From: Chrysophaeum taylorii | Lineage: Eukaryota; Sar; Pelagophyceae; Pelagomonadales; Pelagomonadaceae | Length of the DNA stretch: 64,000 nt | Assembly: GCA_029834535.1 (NCBI GenBank) | Contig: JAQMWT010000361.1 | Coordinates: forward strand, 62,001 to 126,000 | Direction: 5' to 3' | Shown: piece after piece, positions 1-10,007 of the stretch | Numbering within the stretch: position 1 is the first letter of the stretch | How the letters are laid out: the number at the start of each line of letters is the position of its first letter | Translations under genes and position numbers: made by a program | The notes under the pieces: model-generated | The model's input: only the letters and a program-made list of their open reading frames with translations | The model's database searches: none | Told to the model about the DNA's origin: nothing

Positions 1-3000
1 CCAACAACGTCGACGGGACCACCGTCGCTCTCGCCTCGCGACCACTCTGGGGAATGCTCACGGACGAGGAAGTTTTCACCGATAACCCAAAGCGCAGAGC
101 CAGGCTATGGATCCGGGCTGATGCGAGCGCGATCGTCACTTGCGAGCGACTTTTCTTCGAAGCCTATGAGACCACCGACAATTGTGCCTCATCATCCGAT
201 GGTTCAACGCCGTCCGCTCGAACCACCAAGACAAAGTGGCCGACACGACTGTCGTCATTTCGACTCAACTCGTGCAGGGTCGGGTTGCGAGTGATTGTGG
301 TGAAGAAAACGAGCTCGGGTAATGCGTCGACTTTGCTGCTCCAAGGTGCGACAACATCGTCGATGGCCAGGCGGTCGCCGTATCCTGCGAGTCTCGGCTC
401 TGACGAGCTGAGTGCCGAGCTCGAGGCTCGGATCGGTGGATCTGGAGATCACGTGTCACTCGACGTTCTCAGCGTGCGAGCGAGTGTGCGCCAAGGTGTA
501 AGAAACGAGGATGTCCTGTTCGCGTTTCAAGACGAGGAGGCAGTCATTGGCACTCAAGTCTTCGCGGGAAAGTGTTTGGTGACGATCTTGTCGCCCATGT
601 CTCGCTGTGTCAACAACTCGGCGGCAAAAGCCTTTCTTGCAGCCGGCTTGGCGGCTGCGCAGGCACCGACGACCTCGTCAGCGTGCCATCGCGCTGCACG
701 TGCTGCGCGGATCGCAGCCACGGCACCTTATGGCAAGAAGGCCGCTCACGGGCTCGACATAGTGGCGACCTTCGTCGAAGATCTCTCGAGTCGTCGCACA
801 GTGATGCTGGCTACTCTCCCCGATAGACAGCAATTACGCCCGGGTGAAGTTATTCACGTTGTTCAACGCGAGTCTAAAGAAAAAGTGCATAGTTTGGAGC
901 CCAAGCAGATGCGACCCCATCCAGTGAGCTACGCTGTTGTTTTCAAAGCGCCCAAGCTCGGGCTCACGCTCGGGTCGCGAAGAGGCGAGGATGTTTATAT
1001 TGAGCGAATTGCTTCCGGTCCGGTGCGTTTTTCACAGAGAAACAAGCCAGCGATAACGGTGGTTGTTCGCGCAGAACGGAGCAGCGGCGCGCGCTGCAGG
1101 GATCGTACGTCAGCGTTCTTAGCTCTTCACCAGTATCAAGTGATACTTTTAGGTTCCGGGTGACATCCTCCTTGCCGTAGCCGGGAAACCAGTGGCCAAG
1201 GGCGAGAGATGCCTCGACGTGGCGGGTCGAATTGCAAAGGCCCGTCGTCCACTGACACTCGAATTGCGACGCGCGTCGACGGTGCAGACTGGTGGTGCGG
1301 ACGATGATCACGCGTCCGACTCACCGCAAACTGTAATCGATGACAAGAGTTATGACAATGATCAGACTTCTTTGAACTTTGTCGTGGCAGCCGGCTTTAC
1401 GCTCGTTGTGGCCGATCACGATGAAGATAAGGATGGCTCCCTACGGCTTTCGGTTCGTTGTCAACGTTGAAACGCGACGATGTGCTGAGATCCGCAAACG
1501 TAGGCGCGCCGTTTGGAAGTCACTTTTTTTCCCGGCAAAGGCACCACGGAGACGGCCGTCAGCTTGTTGCAGTTCGACATCCGGCGCGCTGGCGAATGGG
1601 AACCAGCGCTGGAGCCCTGCTTGGTCCGAGTCTCGTCGCGTTCCAAACGCGTTGAGGTCACGATCAACGGCGACGACTCGGTCGATGGTGAGATGGGGGA
1701 CGGCGATTGTTTGTCGCTGCGCGTCAACGTCTCTCTCCCGCTTCTTCGAGCCACCCTTGCGGCGATCGATCTCGCCTCATCCGGGATAGCTGCGGCTGCA
1801 GGCGCATCAGAAGATGTCCCTGTGGTCAGGCATAGTCACGTTGTTCGAGACAACTTTTTCGGTGACGGAGACTCCCGATCACAGTCTGTTGCTGAGGTTG
1901 CTGCATTAAAACATGACAACCTACCTCTCCAAAGCAACAATGCGATGGCGGTCATGCTTCGCGTTGATGCGCTGCGGCTTTCGATCGTCGAAGGCGGCAG
2001 CGAGGATGTCCCGCAGTGCGAGGCACTCGTTCTTACGATCAAAGATGCCATTGCCGAGTACTCAGTGAAAAGAGAGCAACATCGCTGCAACCTCTATATC
2101 GAAGATGCGCAACTCGATTCGTGCGTCGGTGCAAATGCCACGTCTCAATTTCCGCGCAGGCACTCGACACGTCACGGAGGCGCGCCCTTTTTCCCCGTCG
2201 TTATGCGTGCGCGGCCCAAGCGACGCAAGTGCGTTCTCGAAGAGTTATGTCCCATGGACTCGCCCACCTCGCAGGCTCACGGACGTCATCGGTGCGCAGA
2301 CGATATCAAAACGGACGTTCGCAGTTGCGTCGGCGTCGTGGGAGCACATTGCCCACGACGACCACGAGCGCATCGTTGTCGACGACCTGCGCGCGGACTT
2401 GGGAAAAGTCGACATCTACATAGACGAGACGGCGGCGCGTGATGCGCTTGACATGACGGCTCATTTCGTCGACGAATGCTTGCGAGCGCGACGCAAGGAT
2501 GTTGTCGTTGCGAAGGACGAAGTGCTGTCGCGGCGATCATACGTCCTAGAGCGTGTTGAAATTTCGAAAATTGACGCGCGACTGTCGGTTCGTTGGACAT
2601 CAGAGACGGCCTCGAGCAACGATGGTGGCCCTGCGACAGGGTTGGCCAATGGAGCGAAGAACAAAAAGGCACTCGCCGGAGGAGAACCTGGAAGCGTCTC
2701 AAAGAAGCACAACTCACCGTTTGCTGAGGCGGCCAGTAGGCAAACCACACTCTACGCCCAGTCGCTTGCTGCGCAGGCACAACGGGCACCGCGATCACCT
2801 GGTGCATCTTCACTGCCTGCAAAAACAGGCGCGCGAACAATTACGGCAACGCCATTCGGTACGCCGTCGTTTCAAGAAAACTCCAAGTTGCGAGCGTTGC
2901 TTGAGGTGTTCGCAGCCGTTGAGCAGTCAAAAATCACTTTGCCACCGTTACGCGTCCGCGAGCCAACCTCTTTTGCCGATATCAACGAGCTCATGCGCTT

Positions 3001-4378
3001 TGCGCGCGCACACTACTCGCGAGGTGCCGCACGTAACGCGCTCGAAATTGTCGGGAGCTTGCGTGCTATTGGTAACCCGCTTGGCCTCGCCCGCGGAGTT
3101 CTTCAAGGTGTCGAAGATGCCTTGCGCGAACCCGTGCAAGGATTGATCGAAGGTATCGACGAGGACCGGCCCGAGGCGTTTGCGCTCGGTTTGCGCCGTG
3201 GGGCGTCTTCGCTCGTTCGGCACACGGTTGGCGGCACGGCCGACTCGCTCGCCGCCATCACGGGTAATTTTTCTCTCGTGGCTTCTCATCTCGCGTTCGA
3301 TGGCGACTACCGCCGACGTCAGGTTCGGAAGGACGAAAGACGTTCGCAAGGCGCACCGTATGGCGCGCCGCGGAGCAAAGACACCGCGATCATCGAGGGG
3401 CTCGCCAACGGCTTTGACTCTGCCGTCGGCGGCGTTGTCGACGGGGTGACAGGTCTCGTCCAGGCGCCAATTCGCGGTGCCGAACGCGGCGGCGCCGCGG
3501 GCGCCATTCGCGGTGTTGGCCAAGGCGTGCTCGGCCTCGTCGTCAAACCCGTGGTGGGCGTTGCCGATGCTGCGACCGACGTCCTGCGAGGTATTCGGGA
3601 TACGACCGATGCTGATGCCGCGGCAGCCCGACGTCGTGGCGCGAGCTCTAGCTTCACTTCAGGGCCGCCGACCAACGATGCCATCCAAAATCGTGAGGGC
3701 GGCTCGCAACGAGGACGCCCCGGGTCTTATGGGGGACGACCAATCGTCGGCAGAACTGCGAGTAATCGCGGCCTCTCGGCAAAGTCGCCGCACTCGTCAC
3801 CGTCGGGTCTTCAAGCAAATGGCAGGACCGGGTCGACTGAAGATCTAGGCGCTCTCGGCGATGACGCTGAGAGCTTTGACCAGGCGCCGGCGCGCGTTCG
3901 ACCCGTGCGAGCCGTTTACGGTCGCGCGCGCACACTACGGCCTTATTCTCTCCGCGACGCCCGCGCCTCTGCCGCCCTCCGCGCTGCCTGTCACGACGCG
4001 ATTGGAATCGAACCTCCGGGAGTCGACGCGTTTCGAGAGTTTGTAGTTCTCGATGCTGATGGGTCCCTCCTCGTTATCTCTGATGGTGCTATTGCTTTTG
4101 TCCGGCAAAATACTCCCCCTCTCGTCGTAACGCCCCTCACTCAGCTCGTGGGCTGCTCGCTTGAGGAAGACGAACATTGCATGGTCATTCTCGTGGCTCC
4201 GTCGTCTCACGCAATAACGACGACCCCGACAATGCCGGAACGTCACTCTATACCGTACACAGCACCTGGTGTCGGAAGACGAGCTCACGACGCGCTCGCG
4301 GACGTCATCACCCGATCTCGGGACGCGGCTCACCGCAACCTCCAGCGCCGTTCGACAGCTGCTTTGCGCACTACGTAG
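1..4378 (+). CDS. VPS13-type intermembrane lipid transfer protein, C-terminal part (5' end outside window)
   Basis: VPS13 proteins are bridge-like lipid transporters at membrane contact sites. The reading frame is open at the left edge. Suggested exons are 1-1022, 1153-1452, 1504-2128 and 2160-4378; all junctions keep phase and give about 1,387 residues. The glycine-rich C-terminal block around 3040-3640, with repeated amphipathic turns such as IEGLANGFDSAVGGVVDGV and IRGVGQGVLGLVVKPVVGV, is typical of the VPS13 C-terminal helical region. It is followed by RPYSLRDARASAAL, a usual lead into the terminal PH-like domain. The exon 3 segment (GEWEPALEPCLVRV, VNVSLPLLRATLAAI) also fits VPS13. A PDZ-like module (about 940-1270) is assembled across intron 1. 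The 31-nt intron at 2129-2159 is unusually short and could instead be a frameshift. Family is confident; upstream exon structure is less so. Confidence 0.85.
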
Positions 4379-4412
4379 TCGTAGTAGTAGTAGTAGTAGT
4401 AGTAGTAGTATT
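4371..4412. repeat. (GTA)n trinucleotide microsatellite
   Basis: About twelve tandem GTA units lie immediately after the stop codon of the VPS13 gene, in its 3' UTR. Short (TAG/GTA)n and (ATT)n runs flank many genes in this window. Confidence 0.85.
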
Positions 4413-4573
4413 GGAAAAAAAGACACCCCGTCTCGTGTGGTGTCGAAACTCGATGTCGCGAAAGAGAACTAGAGAAGCGCCGTCGTCGAAGTCAGGAGGT
4501 TTATTTTGGGTGGGTGGGGGGTCGCACGAATAGACGACTGCCTCGCGGTATCTACATTGATCATTTCGGTCTG

Positions 4574-4604
4574 CAACTCCCAGGCTCAAAGAGCCAGAAT
4601 AAAA
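4574..4604 (-). repeat. Dispersed hairpin repeat, copy A
   Basis: On the minus strand this reads GGCTCTTTGAGCCTGGGAG followed by TTG. GGCTC-TTT-GAGCC is a perfect 5-bp stem with a 3-nt loop. Related copies lie near 12815, 28191, 58284 and 59704. Confidence 0.65.
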
Positions 4605-4624
4605 ATTTTCGCGGTTCAGTTATA

Positions 4625-5392
4625 TTAGGTTCCGCAAGGCGAAACTGCGGATGGCCTTGTTGTTATTTGTGGTGTCTCGTCGACACGCCTTGGCTCTACC
4701 ACGGTTGGGACATGCCTTTTCGCGTTGGACACAGCCTTGGTGTGCTTCATGATAAGACTCTTCGCACGCTCGTCGTTGAGCATCTGGATGAAGGCAGGCG
4801 TGGTGGGGCGCGCTTCCTTCGCTTCGCGGAGTCGCAGCGCTCTTGTACACGCACTTCTTCGCATTCCCTTCGCCAGCTCGTTCATGAGCTCGAGCCCGCA
4901 CCGCGCGTTAAAGAGGACGCGGTCCATCTCGCGAATGCGCTTCGCCTTGTTCTCGTTGACGAGTACCGTCATCTTCTGCACGTTCACGAGCTGTCGCTCG
5001 AGCGTCCGAATCTTCTCGACGAGCTCCTGTTCGTGCTTTTGCAGTTTTTCTTCCTCGGTCAATGATTCCGTGGCAGGTGGCTCCGCTGGCACTGGCGGCT
5101 CGACGATCGCCCTTGGCATGTGCAGCTTGGATGATGTTCCTAGAAGAGCATTCGCCGCGCGGTACGCGTCGTACAGCGCAGTTTCCTTGGGGCATTTTTT
5201 CTTGGGGCGTCTCATTGCTGAGAGCTGCGGACGCGATGCGCTCCTCAAGAGAGCGTTCTCGGCGTTGCTGCGCAGAGCGTATGGCGAGGGCTTGATCAGG
5301 GTCGAGGCCGACTTGGCTTGGCGCAATCGCTGGTGCATTTTGCTCGCCTCTCCACGGGTCTCCACGCGGTGGTTGCTTGACGGTCGAACCAT
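4625..5392 (-). CDS. Coiled-coil protein of unknown function
   Basis: A 255-residue uninterrupted frame starting at an ATG (5392). The N-terminal 100 residues are basic and low in complexity. Residues about 108-165 (ESLTEEEKLQKHEQELVEKI, then RTLERQLVNVQKM) form a clear heptad-rich coiled coil, followed by a helical tail ending SAVSPCGT. No catalytic motif, signal peptide or membrane segment is visible. It is convergent with VPS13 and divergent from the amino-acid transporter. Its downstream region contains one copy of the dispersed hairpin repeat. The long opposite-strand frame through this gene is a shadow. I do not recognise a family. Confidence 0.7.
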   Translation of the reverse strand: MVRPSSNHRVETRGEASKMHQRLRQAKSASTLIKPSPYALRSNAENALLRSASRPQLSAMRRPKKKCPKETALYDAYRAANALLGTSSKLHMPRAIVEPPVPAEPPATESLTEEEKLQKHEQELVEKIRTLERQLVNVQKMTVLVNENKAKRIREMDRVLFNARCGLELMNELAKGMRRSACTRALRLREAKEARPTTPAFIQMLNDERAKSLIMKHTKAVSNAKRHVPTVVEPRRVDETPQITTRPSAVSPCGT

Positions 5393-5579
5393 ATCTTTTC
5401 AACGGTCGAAACCACTACCACATTCTTTTCCCTTCACCATTAGTAGTAGGGTTATGATTTATTGTCAGGAGCTCTTGCAGTTGCATCATCACCATGTCCA
5501 CCATCCAGAAAGCCTCCTCAGAACGCGTCGGGCTGCGGTCCGCAGGTGCACACAGCTCCCGTCTCGTGCTCATCTCCTC

Positions 5580-7072
5580 ATGATAGGTTATTCGCGCATC
5601 GACGTCCGCGCGACGCCTGCTGACCAGCGGTACGCTCGGTACCACGCGGCGCGCGCCAAAGAAGGCCTCCCAACATGGGTCTGCGCCTGCCTCACCATAA
5701 ATTGCTGCATGGGTTCTGGATTTTTGGCGTTGCCGCGGATCTTCTCGCTCGCGGGATTGGTTCTGAGCTCTGTCGTAATGGTCGTCATGTGCGGCGCAAT
5801 GCAGCTCACGACGTCGTGGGAGACGGAAGCGATGGTGCGCGCCGAAGCGGTGGTCGTGAGACAGCTCGAGCGGGCAGCACCGACGCGCCTTGTTGTCGGG
5901 CCGCGCTCTGCGATCTCGAACCGGAGCTTCGAAGTGACCGAACTTTGCTCGATCTTCGGCGGCGCGAGGCTCCACGGTCTGTACTCGGCCATTTTCTTGT
6001 GTTATCTGTTGAGCACTTCGTGGGCCTACGCCTTTGTCTTCGCCGAGTCGCTCTCGACGGCAGTTCCCTTGTTTGGCTACGATCTCTGTGCGCCCGACGA
6101 CGCGTGCCCGCTTTACCGCGCGTACGCCGTCGTCTTCCTTTGCCTCGCCGTGCCGCTGTCGCTCCTCGAACCAAACGAGCAGGCGACCTTTCAGATCATG
6201 ATGACCTGCTTCCGCTTCGTCGTCGCGCTCGTGATGACACTCACGGCTCTCGTGGAGGCGAAGTCGCCGGGTCTCTTGTTTCGCGACGTCGGCGGCGACG
6301 ACGTCGGGCTCGAGTTTCTGGGCAAGCCGCGAGGCTTGGGCATCCTCCTTCCCGCGGCGATTTTCGCTCTCAACATCAACGGCAATGTTCCGCTCATCGC
6401 CAAGTCGATGCGCGACCGAGAGAACGTCGACATCGCCATCTGTGAGTAGTAGTATGGCGGGTACGGTTTCCTTCCCGCAAACGTTCTTCAGGCTTCGGAC
6501 TTTGGATACCGTGCGTCATGTACATCTTCATCGGAACCTCGGTCGCCGTCGCGTTTGGCGACGCCGTGCCGCGCTCCGCCAACATCGTATGGGAGAACTT
6601 TGCGATGAGCGGCGACGGGCTCGTCGCCCAGACCCTACGGTTTTTCGCGACCGTTGTCGTCTTGTTTCCCGCCGCCGACGTCCTTAGCGTCTTTCCGCTC
6701 AACACAACCGTCGTCGCGAACAACCTCATCGCGATCGTGTATGGGGCCAAGGTCGACAAGTTTCAGCACAACACGACGTTGCGACGCGTCTCTCGCCTCG
6801 TCGTCGCCGTCCCCCCAATCATCGGAGCGTGCCTGTGGTCCAACTTCACACGGATCATCGACTACACCGGTGTCCTCGCCATTTTCATCTCGTGCGTCTT
6901 CCCGCCCGCGCTCTCCATTCTCGGCCGGAGGCTCTGCATGAACGAGTTTGGGGACGCCCGCCTCAACGTCACGCGCTATTCCATCGACGGTGATCGGACG
7001 TGGCCCAAGCTCCTCATTGTCGCGGCCGGCATTACCACGGTTGTCCTGGCCCTCTCGCTCGACGACGATTAG
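5580..7072 (+). CDS. AAAP-family amino-acid transporter (SLC38/TMEM104-like)
   Basis: Two exons, 5580-6441 and 6492-7072, joined by a 50-nt GT-AG intron (donor GTGAGT, acceptor TTCAG). The splice restores the membrane segment as NVDIAICFGLWIPCVMYIF, and the product is about 480 residues. Around ten hydrophobic spans are visible, starting with INCCMGSGFLALPRIF, the conserved first helix of amino acid/auxin permeases, then LSSVVMVVMCGAMQL and later LLPAAIFALNINGNVPLIA. It probably moves neutral amino acids with H+ or Na+ across the plasma or lysosomal/vacuolar membrane; the substrate cannot be read from sequence. An in-frame ATG at 5454 is an alternative start, but homology begins only near residue 30 of the chosen start. 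The long frame upstream is antisense to the coiled-coil gene. Confidence 0.82.
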
Positions 7073-7220
7073 GACCACCAGGACCCCCTCCCCCCTTTAT
7101 TAGGAAACGTCGCCGCCGCTCCTTCGAAGCCATCGCTTGTGTGTATACTACCATCATACCAGTAAGTGCGCGCCCCCTGGATCTACGGACGTCTCGTGCC
7201 GCCGTTCATCATCATCATCA

Positions 7221-7579
7221 TCATGCAACCCAGGTCACGGTCATGAGGTTGGGTGGTTGCGCTTTGTGTGGGAGCGGTTTGTGGACCTTGGCGAGAATGG
7301 ACTTGTCCTTCCCGACCTGCGACATAATATCACGAGCCATACAGAGAGAAGAAACTCACATGAATCTTTACATTATAGTTGGTGCCAGCGACTACTTGGC
7401 TCGAAAAGGACAAGGGTTCAAAGACAGCGAACGTCTCGCCCAGTGCGGCCTCCATCTCGCGCTTGAGCTGCGAAAAATTTTCGACGACGAGGCGTCGGGA
7501 GCACGCGTACCGCCTCGGCGATCTCCCGGACCTCGTCCGTCATCTCGCGATCGTCGCTGAAGCCCCCACAAACTGGCAT
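7221..7579 (-). CDS. Cystatin (stefin-like) cysteine protease inhibitor, three exons
   Basis: Exons 7511-7579, 7360-7467 and 7221-7316 join across two 43-nt GT-AG introns in phase to give 90 residues, the size of a type 1 cystatin. It has all three inhibitory elements: an N-terminal glycine pair (MPVCGGFSD), the first hairpin loop QVVAG (in SSQVVAGTNYNVKIH) and a C-terminal LP loop (VHKPLPHKAQPP). The family blocks papain-like cysteine proteases by wedging these three elements into the active site. There is no signal peptide, so it is probably cytosolic like stefins. It sits tail-to-tail with the amino-acid transporter, and its ATG is about 150 bp from the start of the divergent IQ gene. No single open frame shows it, because each exon is short. 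Confidence 0.88.
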
Positions 7580-7726
7580 GGTCGATCAGTGCTAGACTCT
7601 AGTTTAGAGCGCGCGTCCTTCAATTTCGGACGCCTTGCGTGCAACAATCCTTACCCCCCCCCTTCTGGGATATTCATAGCGCCCCTCGAGCGCCCGGCGT
7701 TTCCTTATCTTCTTCGTGCCGTACGT

Positions 7727-9622
7727 ATGGGGTGCGCACAGCAAACCAGCGGCTGGTGGGAGTTCCGAGCCGAGTTTCTCGAGAGGCTGTTCGCTCCCGA
7801 GAACATGGCCAACGGCTACCCGAAGCTCAACGGCGACGCTCCTCTGAGGCACAAATCAAAAGCAGAAGGGCCGCGTGAGACATTGTCCAGCATGTTTTTG
7901 ACGGAGCTGCCGGCGAAAAACGATATGGTCTCGTTGGCGGAGCTGCCGAAGCACCAGCAGCGGCGCAAGGCTTCGCTCGACAGCCAGATCAAACGACTGA
8001 CCATCCGGCCGCGCGCGACGACACGAATCGAGATGGCGCTCGACGAGCGGGTTCGCATGCTCCAGAAAAACCCCGCGGCGTTTGAGGAATTCGCTAGAGA
8101 AATTCGAAAGCTACGACGTGCGACGGCAAAGATGAGACCAGTTGCGTTGGCGCCCAAGCCCGCGTTTTGCCAGGCTAAACCGGGTTTGGCCTTTCGGCAG
8201 TTCCTCGAACGCCGGCGCGAAATGCGAGAGGCTGTCACACGGCGTAAGCGAGAGATCGAGGAGGCGTCAGGCGCCGACCAGCTCCAACGCTGGCGCGCCA
8301 AGCACCGCCGCGACGCGAAGCGCGCCGTTAGGCGCCTCGAGGCCAAGCTCGCCGCGCGCTGGCTCCGGGTCGTCTCGAGCGTCGTATTCGTCACGGTGAT
8401 GTGGCTCCGAGGCCCGGAGAACCCCACGGTCCGCGATCGGCACGAGTCCATCAGGGCCTCGCTGACAATCCAGTTGATGTGGCGCAGAAAGACGGCTGTG
8501 GCGCGCGGGCGCGTGTTTCGGGAAAATGCGATGACGGTCGCATCTTGGGTCGTCAAACGATGGCGGCTCAAGATGAAGCGCAAGCGCAGGATCGCCGCCG
8601 ATGTGTTGCGCGAGTTTCTCATCGCCATCAAAGAAGGCCGCCTCGCAAGCAAGGCCACCAAGGACTTTTTCAGAGCGACTCGCATCCTGCAACGCTTTGC
8701 GCGCGACTACGTTGCCTGCACCGCAGCTCGTGTGCGCGCGCTCACCGAACTCTGGATCGACATCGAGAATGATCGCTTCCGCAAAGAGAAGGCCGCGATC
8801 AACTCGATCTTCGACGAACAACGCCAAGCCCTGCTCGAAGTGTCCGGCCACGACGCTGGGGGGCACGACGGCCAACCGTTGGCGGACGCTCTGTCGCCCT
8901 CGCCTCCAGATGGCAAAAAGTCGGCAAAGGTGGTCAAGCGCCCCGCGTCGTTGCGGCGAAGTACCACGATGTCGCGTCGCGAGCGCCTCACACAGAATCT
9001 CGATTTGATCGAAGTTGACTACAACACCAAGATCCGCGAACTCAATCGACGCAAGGTCCTCCCGGCGACGCGATACGCTTTGCTCCGTAACCACCTCGCC
9101 GACCTCCGCCGCGAATACAAGCTCAGAACGCCGTGCCCCGCAGACTTGCTACCCGGCGAAGACCCAGGCGCAAAGAGTGAGGCCACCATCGACGATGTTA
9201 GGGCAATGCTCCTCGAAAACCCCACCGCAGCCCGCTTGAGCAGGGCGTCCCGCAGTTCGATCCAGGACAACAAAGACCGCTTCTCTGTTGGCAGCGACGA
9301 CGCTGCCGGGGTTGTTACCACTGCGCTTGTCCCGGCCAGCAACTTGCTCGATTGCGTCCTCACGAAGCTCAGGCCGACGGGGAGACGACGGCGTGCTTGG
9401 ATGCCGCCTGCCAAGTACAAATTCCGCTTGTTTGCGATGGTCGACCGTGACATAATCCTTGACCTCATCTGCCAAGCCGAAGCGAGATGCCTGAGCGAGG
9501 GTGTCAAAGAGGAGGACGCGGCTGAAGAAGAACAACCACCACACAGTAGTAGTTCCGCTCGTGGACCTCCTCCGGACGCAACGGTAGCTACGTGTTTTGT
9601 ATCTTTAAATGTCGACTGCTAA
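7727..9622 (+). CDS. IQ-motif, basic helical protein; possible N-myristoylation
   Basis: A 631-residue frame from ATG 7727. The start MGCAQQTS fits an N-myristoylation signal with an adjacent palmitoylatable cysteine (inference). The protein is very rich in Arg/Lys/Ala helices. IQ-like calmodulin-binding segments include LTIQLMWRRKTAVARGR, ILQRFARDYVACTAAR and RRFRE-type repeats between about residues 240 and 370. A charged linker (GGHDGQPLADALSPSPPDGK) follows near residue 390. The last six residues and the stop codon come from a dispersed repeat inserted at 9604, so the true C-terminus may differ. The frame is also open upstream to 7379, where it overlaps the opposite-strand cystatin. Exact function is unknown; it may be a calmodulin-regulated scaffold. 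Confidence 0.65.
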   Translation: MGCAQQTSGWWEFRAEFLERLFAPENMANGYPKLNGDAPLRHKSKAEGPRETLSSMFLTELPAKNDMVSLAELPKHQQRRKASLDSQIKRLTIRPRATTRIEMALDERVRMLQKNPAAFEEFAREIRKLRRATAKMRPVALAPKPAFCQAKPGLAFRQFLERRREMREAVTRRKREIEEASGADQLQRWRAKHRRDAKRAVRRLEAKLAARWLRVVSSVVFVTVMWLRGPENPTVRDRHESIRASLTIQLMWRRKTAVARGRVFRENAMTVASWVVKRWRLKMKRKRRIAADVLREFLIAIKEGRLASKATKDFFRATRILQRFARDYVACTAARVRALTELWIDIENDRFRKEKAAINSIFDEQRQALLEVSGHDAGGHDGQPLADALSPSPPDGKKSAKVVKRPASLRRSTTMSRRERLTQNLDLIEVDYNTKIRELNRRKVLPATRYALLRNHLADLRREYKLRTPCPADLLPGEDPGAKSEATIDDVRAMLLENPTAARLSRASRSSIQDNKDRFSVGSDDAAGVVTTALVPASNLLDCVLTKLRPTGRRRRAWMPPAKYKFRLFAMVDRDIILDLICQAEARCLSEGVKEEDAAEEEQPPHSSSSARGPPPDATVATCFVSLNVDC

Positions 9623-9642
9623 GAGGGGGGGGGTGTGTGGGG
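9604..9642 (-). repeat. Short 3'-anchored retroposed repeat, copy 3 (very short)
   Basis: Plus-strand TTTAAATGTCGACTGCTAAG is identical to the conserved end of the copies at 13111-13393 and 16557-16668. Only about 40 bp remain, up to the GGGGTGTGTGG tract. No clean target-site duplication was found. Confidence 0.6.
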
Positions 9643-10007
9643 TGTAGGTCATTAGACGCTTTTGTGGCAGTCCAATGTTTCATCTGAAATTACAACGCAA
9701 AACCATTCATTCATCCACGTATAATCATTCTCGCGTCAAATTATGTTATTAATACGTTGCCACTGTGGTAAGAAGGGTAATATGAGCTATGTCGAGTCGT
9801 GCAATAAAGGGAACATAATATTTATCCGGACATACAACATAAACATGACATAGTTGATGTGGCTAAATAGCTAACTATAGGCAAGCCCAGTCATGGGGCA
9901 TAGGCTAATCCCAGCAGCGTGTCGCATTGTGCAGAAAATAGATCACGTCGTCGAGTAATGGATGCGATGGGAGGAAGCTCCATGCAAGGGAGTATCGCGG
10001 TCGTTCA
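9623..10007. other. AT-rich intergenic stretch, no gene seen
   Basis: After the repeat scrap the sequence turns clearly AT-rich (for example the stretch around 9690-9880) between two GC-rich genes. It contains AATAAA-like signals, for example around 9804, that could serve polyadenylation of the flanking IQ gene. No coding potential was recognised. Confidence 0.5.

Noticed and set aside
3990-4020. tRNA T-loop-like sequence GGAATCGAACCTCC
   Set aside because: It lies inside the VPS13 coding frame and no acceptor or anticodon stems can be formed around it. No tRNA was found anywhere in the window.
4574-4604. Histone mRNA 3' stem-loop
   Set aside because: The stem is five pairs with a three-base loop rather than six pairs with four, copies occur far from any histone gene, and no histone gene is present.
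4725-5579. N-terminal extension of the amino-acid transporter frame
   Set aside because: It overlaps the coiled-coil gene on the other strand and has no homology; the transporter family starts near residue 30 of the ATG at 5580.
7261-7726. Upstream extension of the IQ gene to 7379
   Set aside because: It overlaps the well-supported cystatin exons on the opposite strand and lacks similarity to the rest of the protein.
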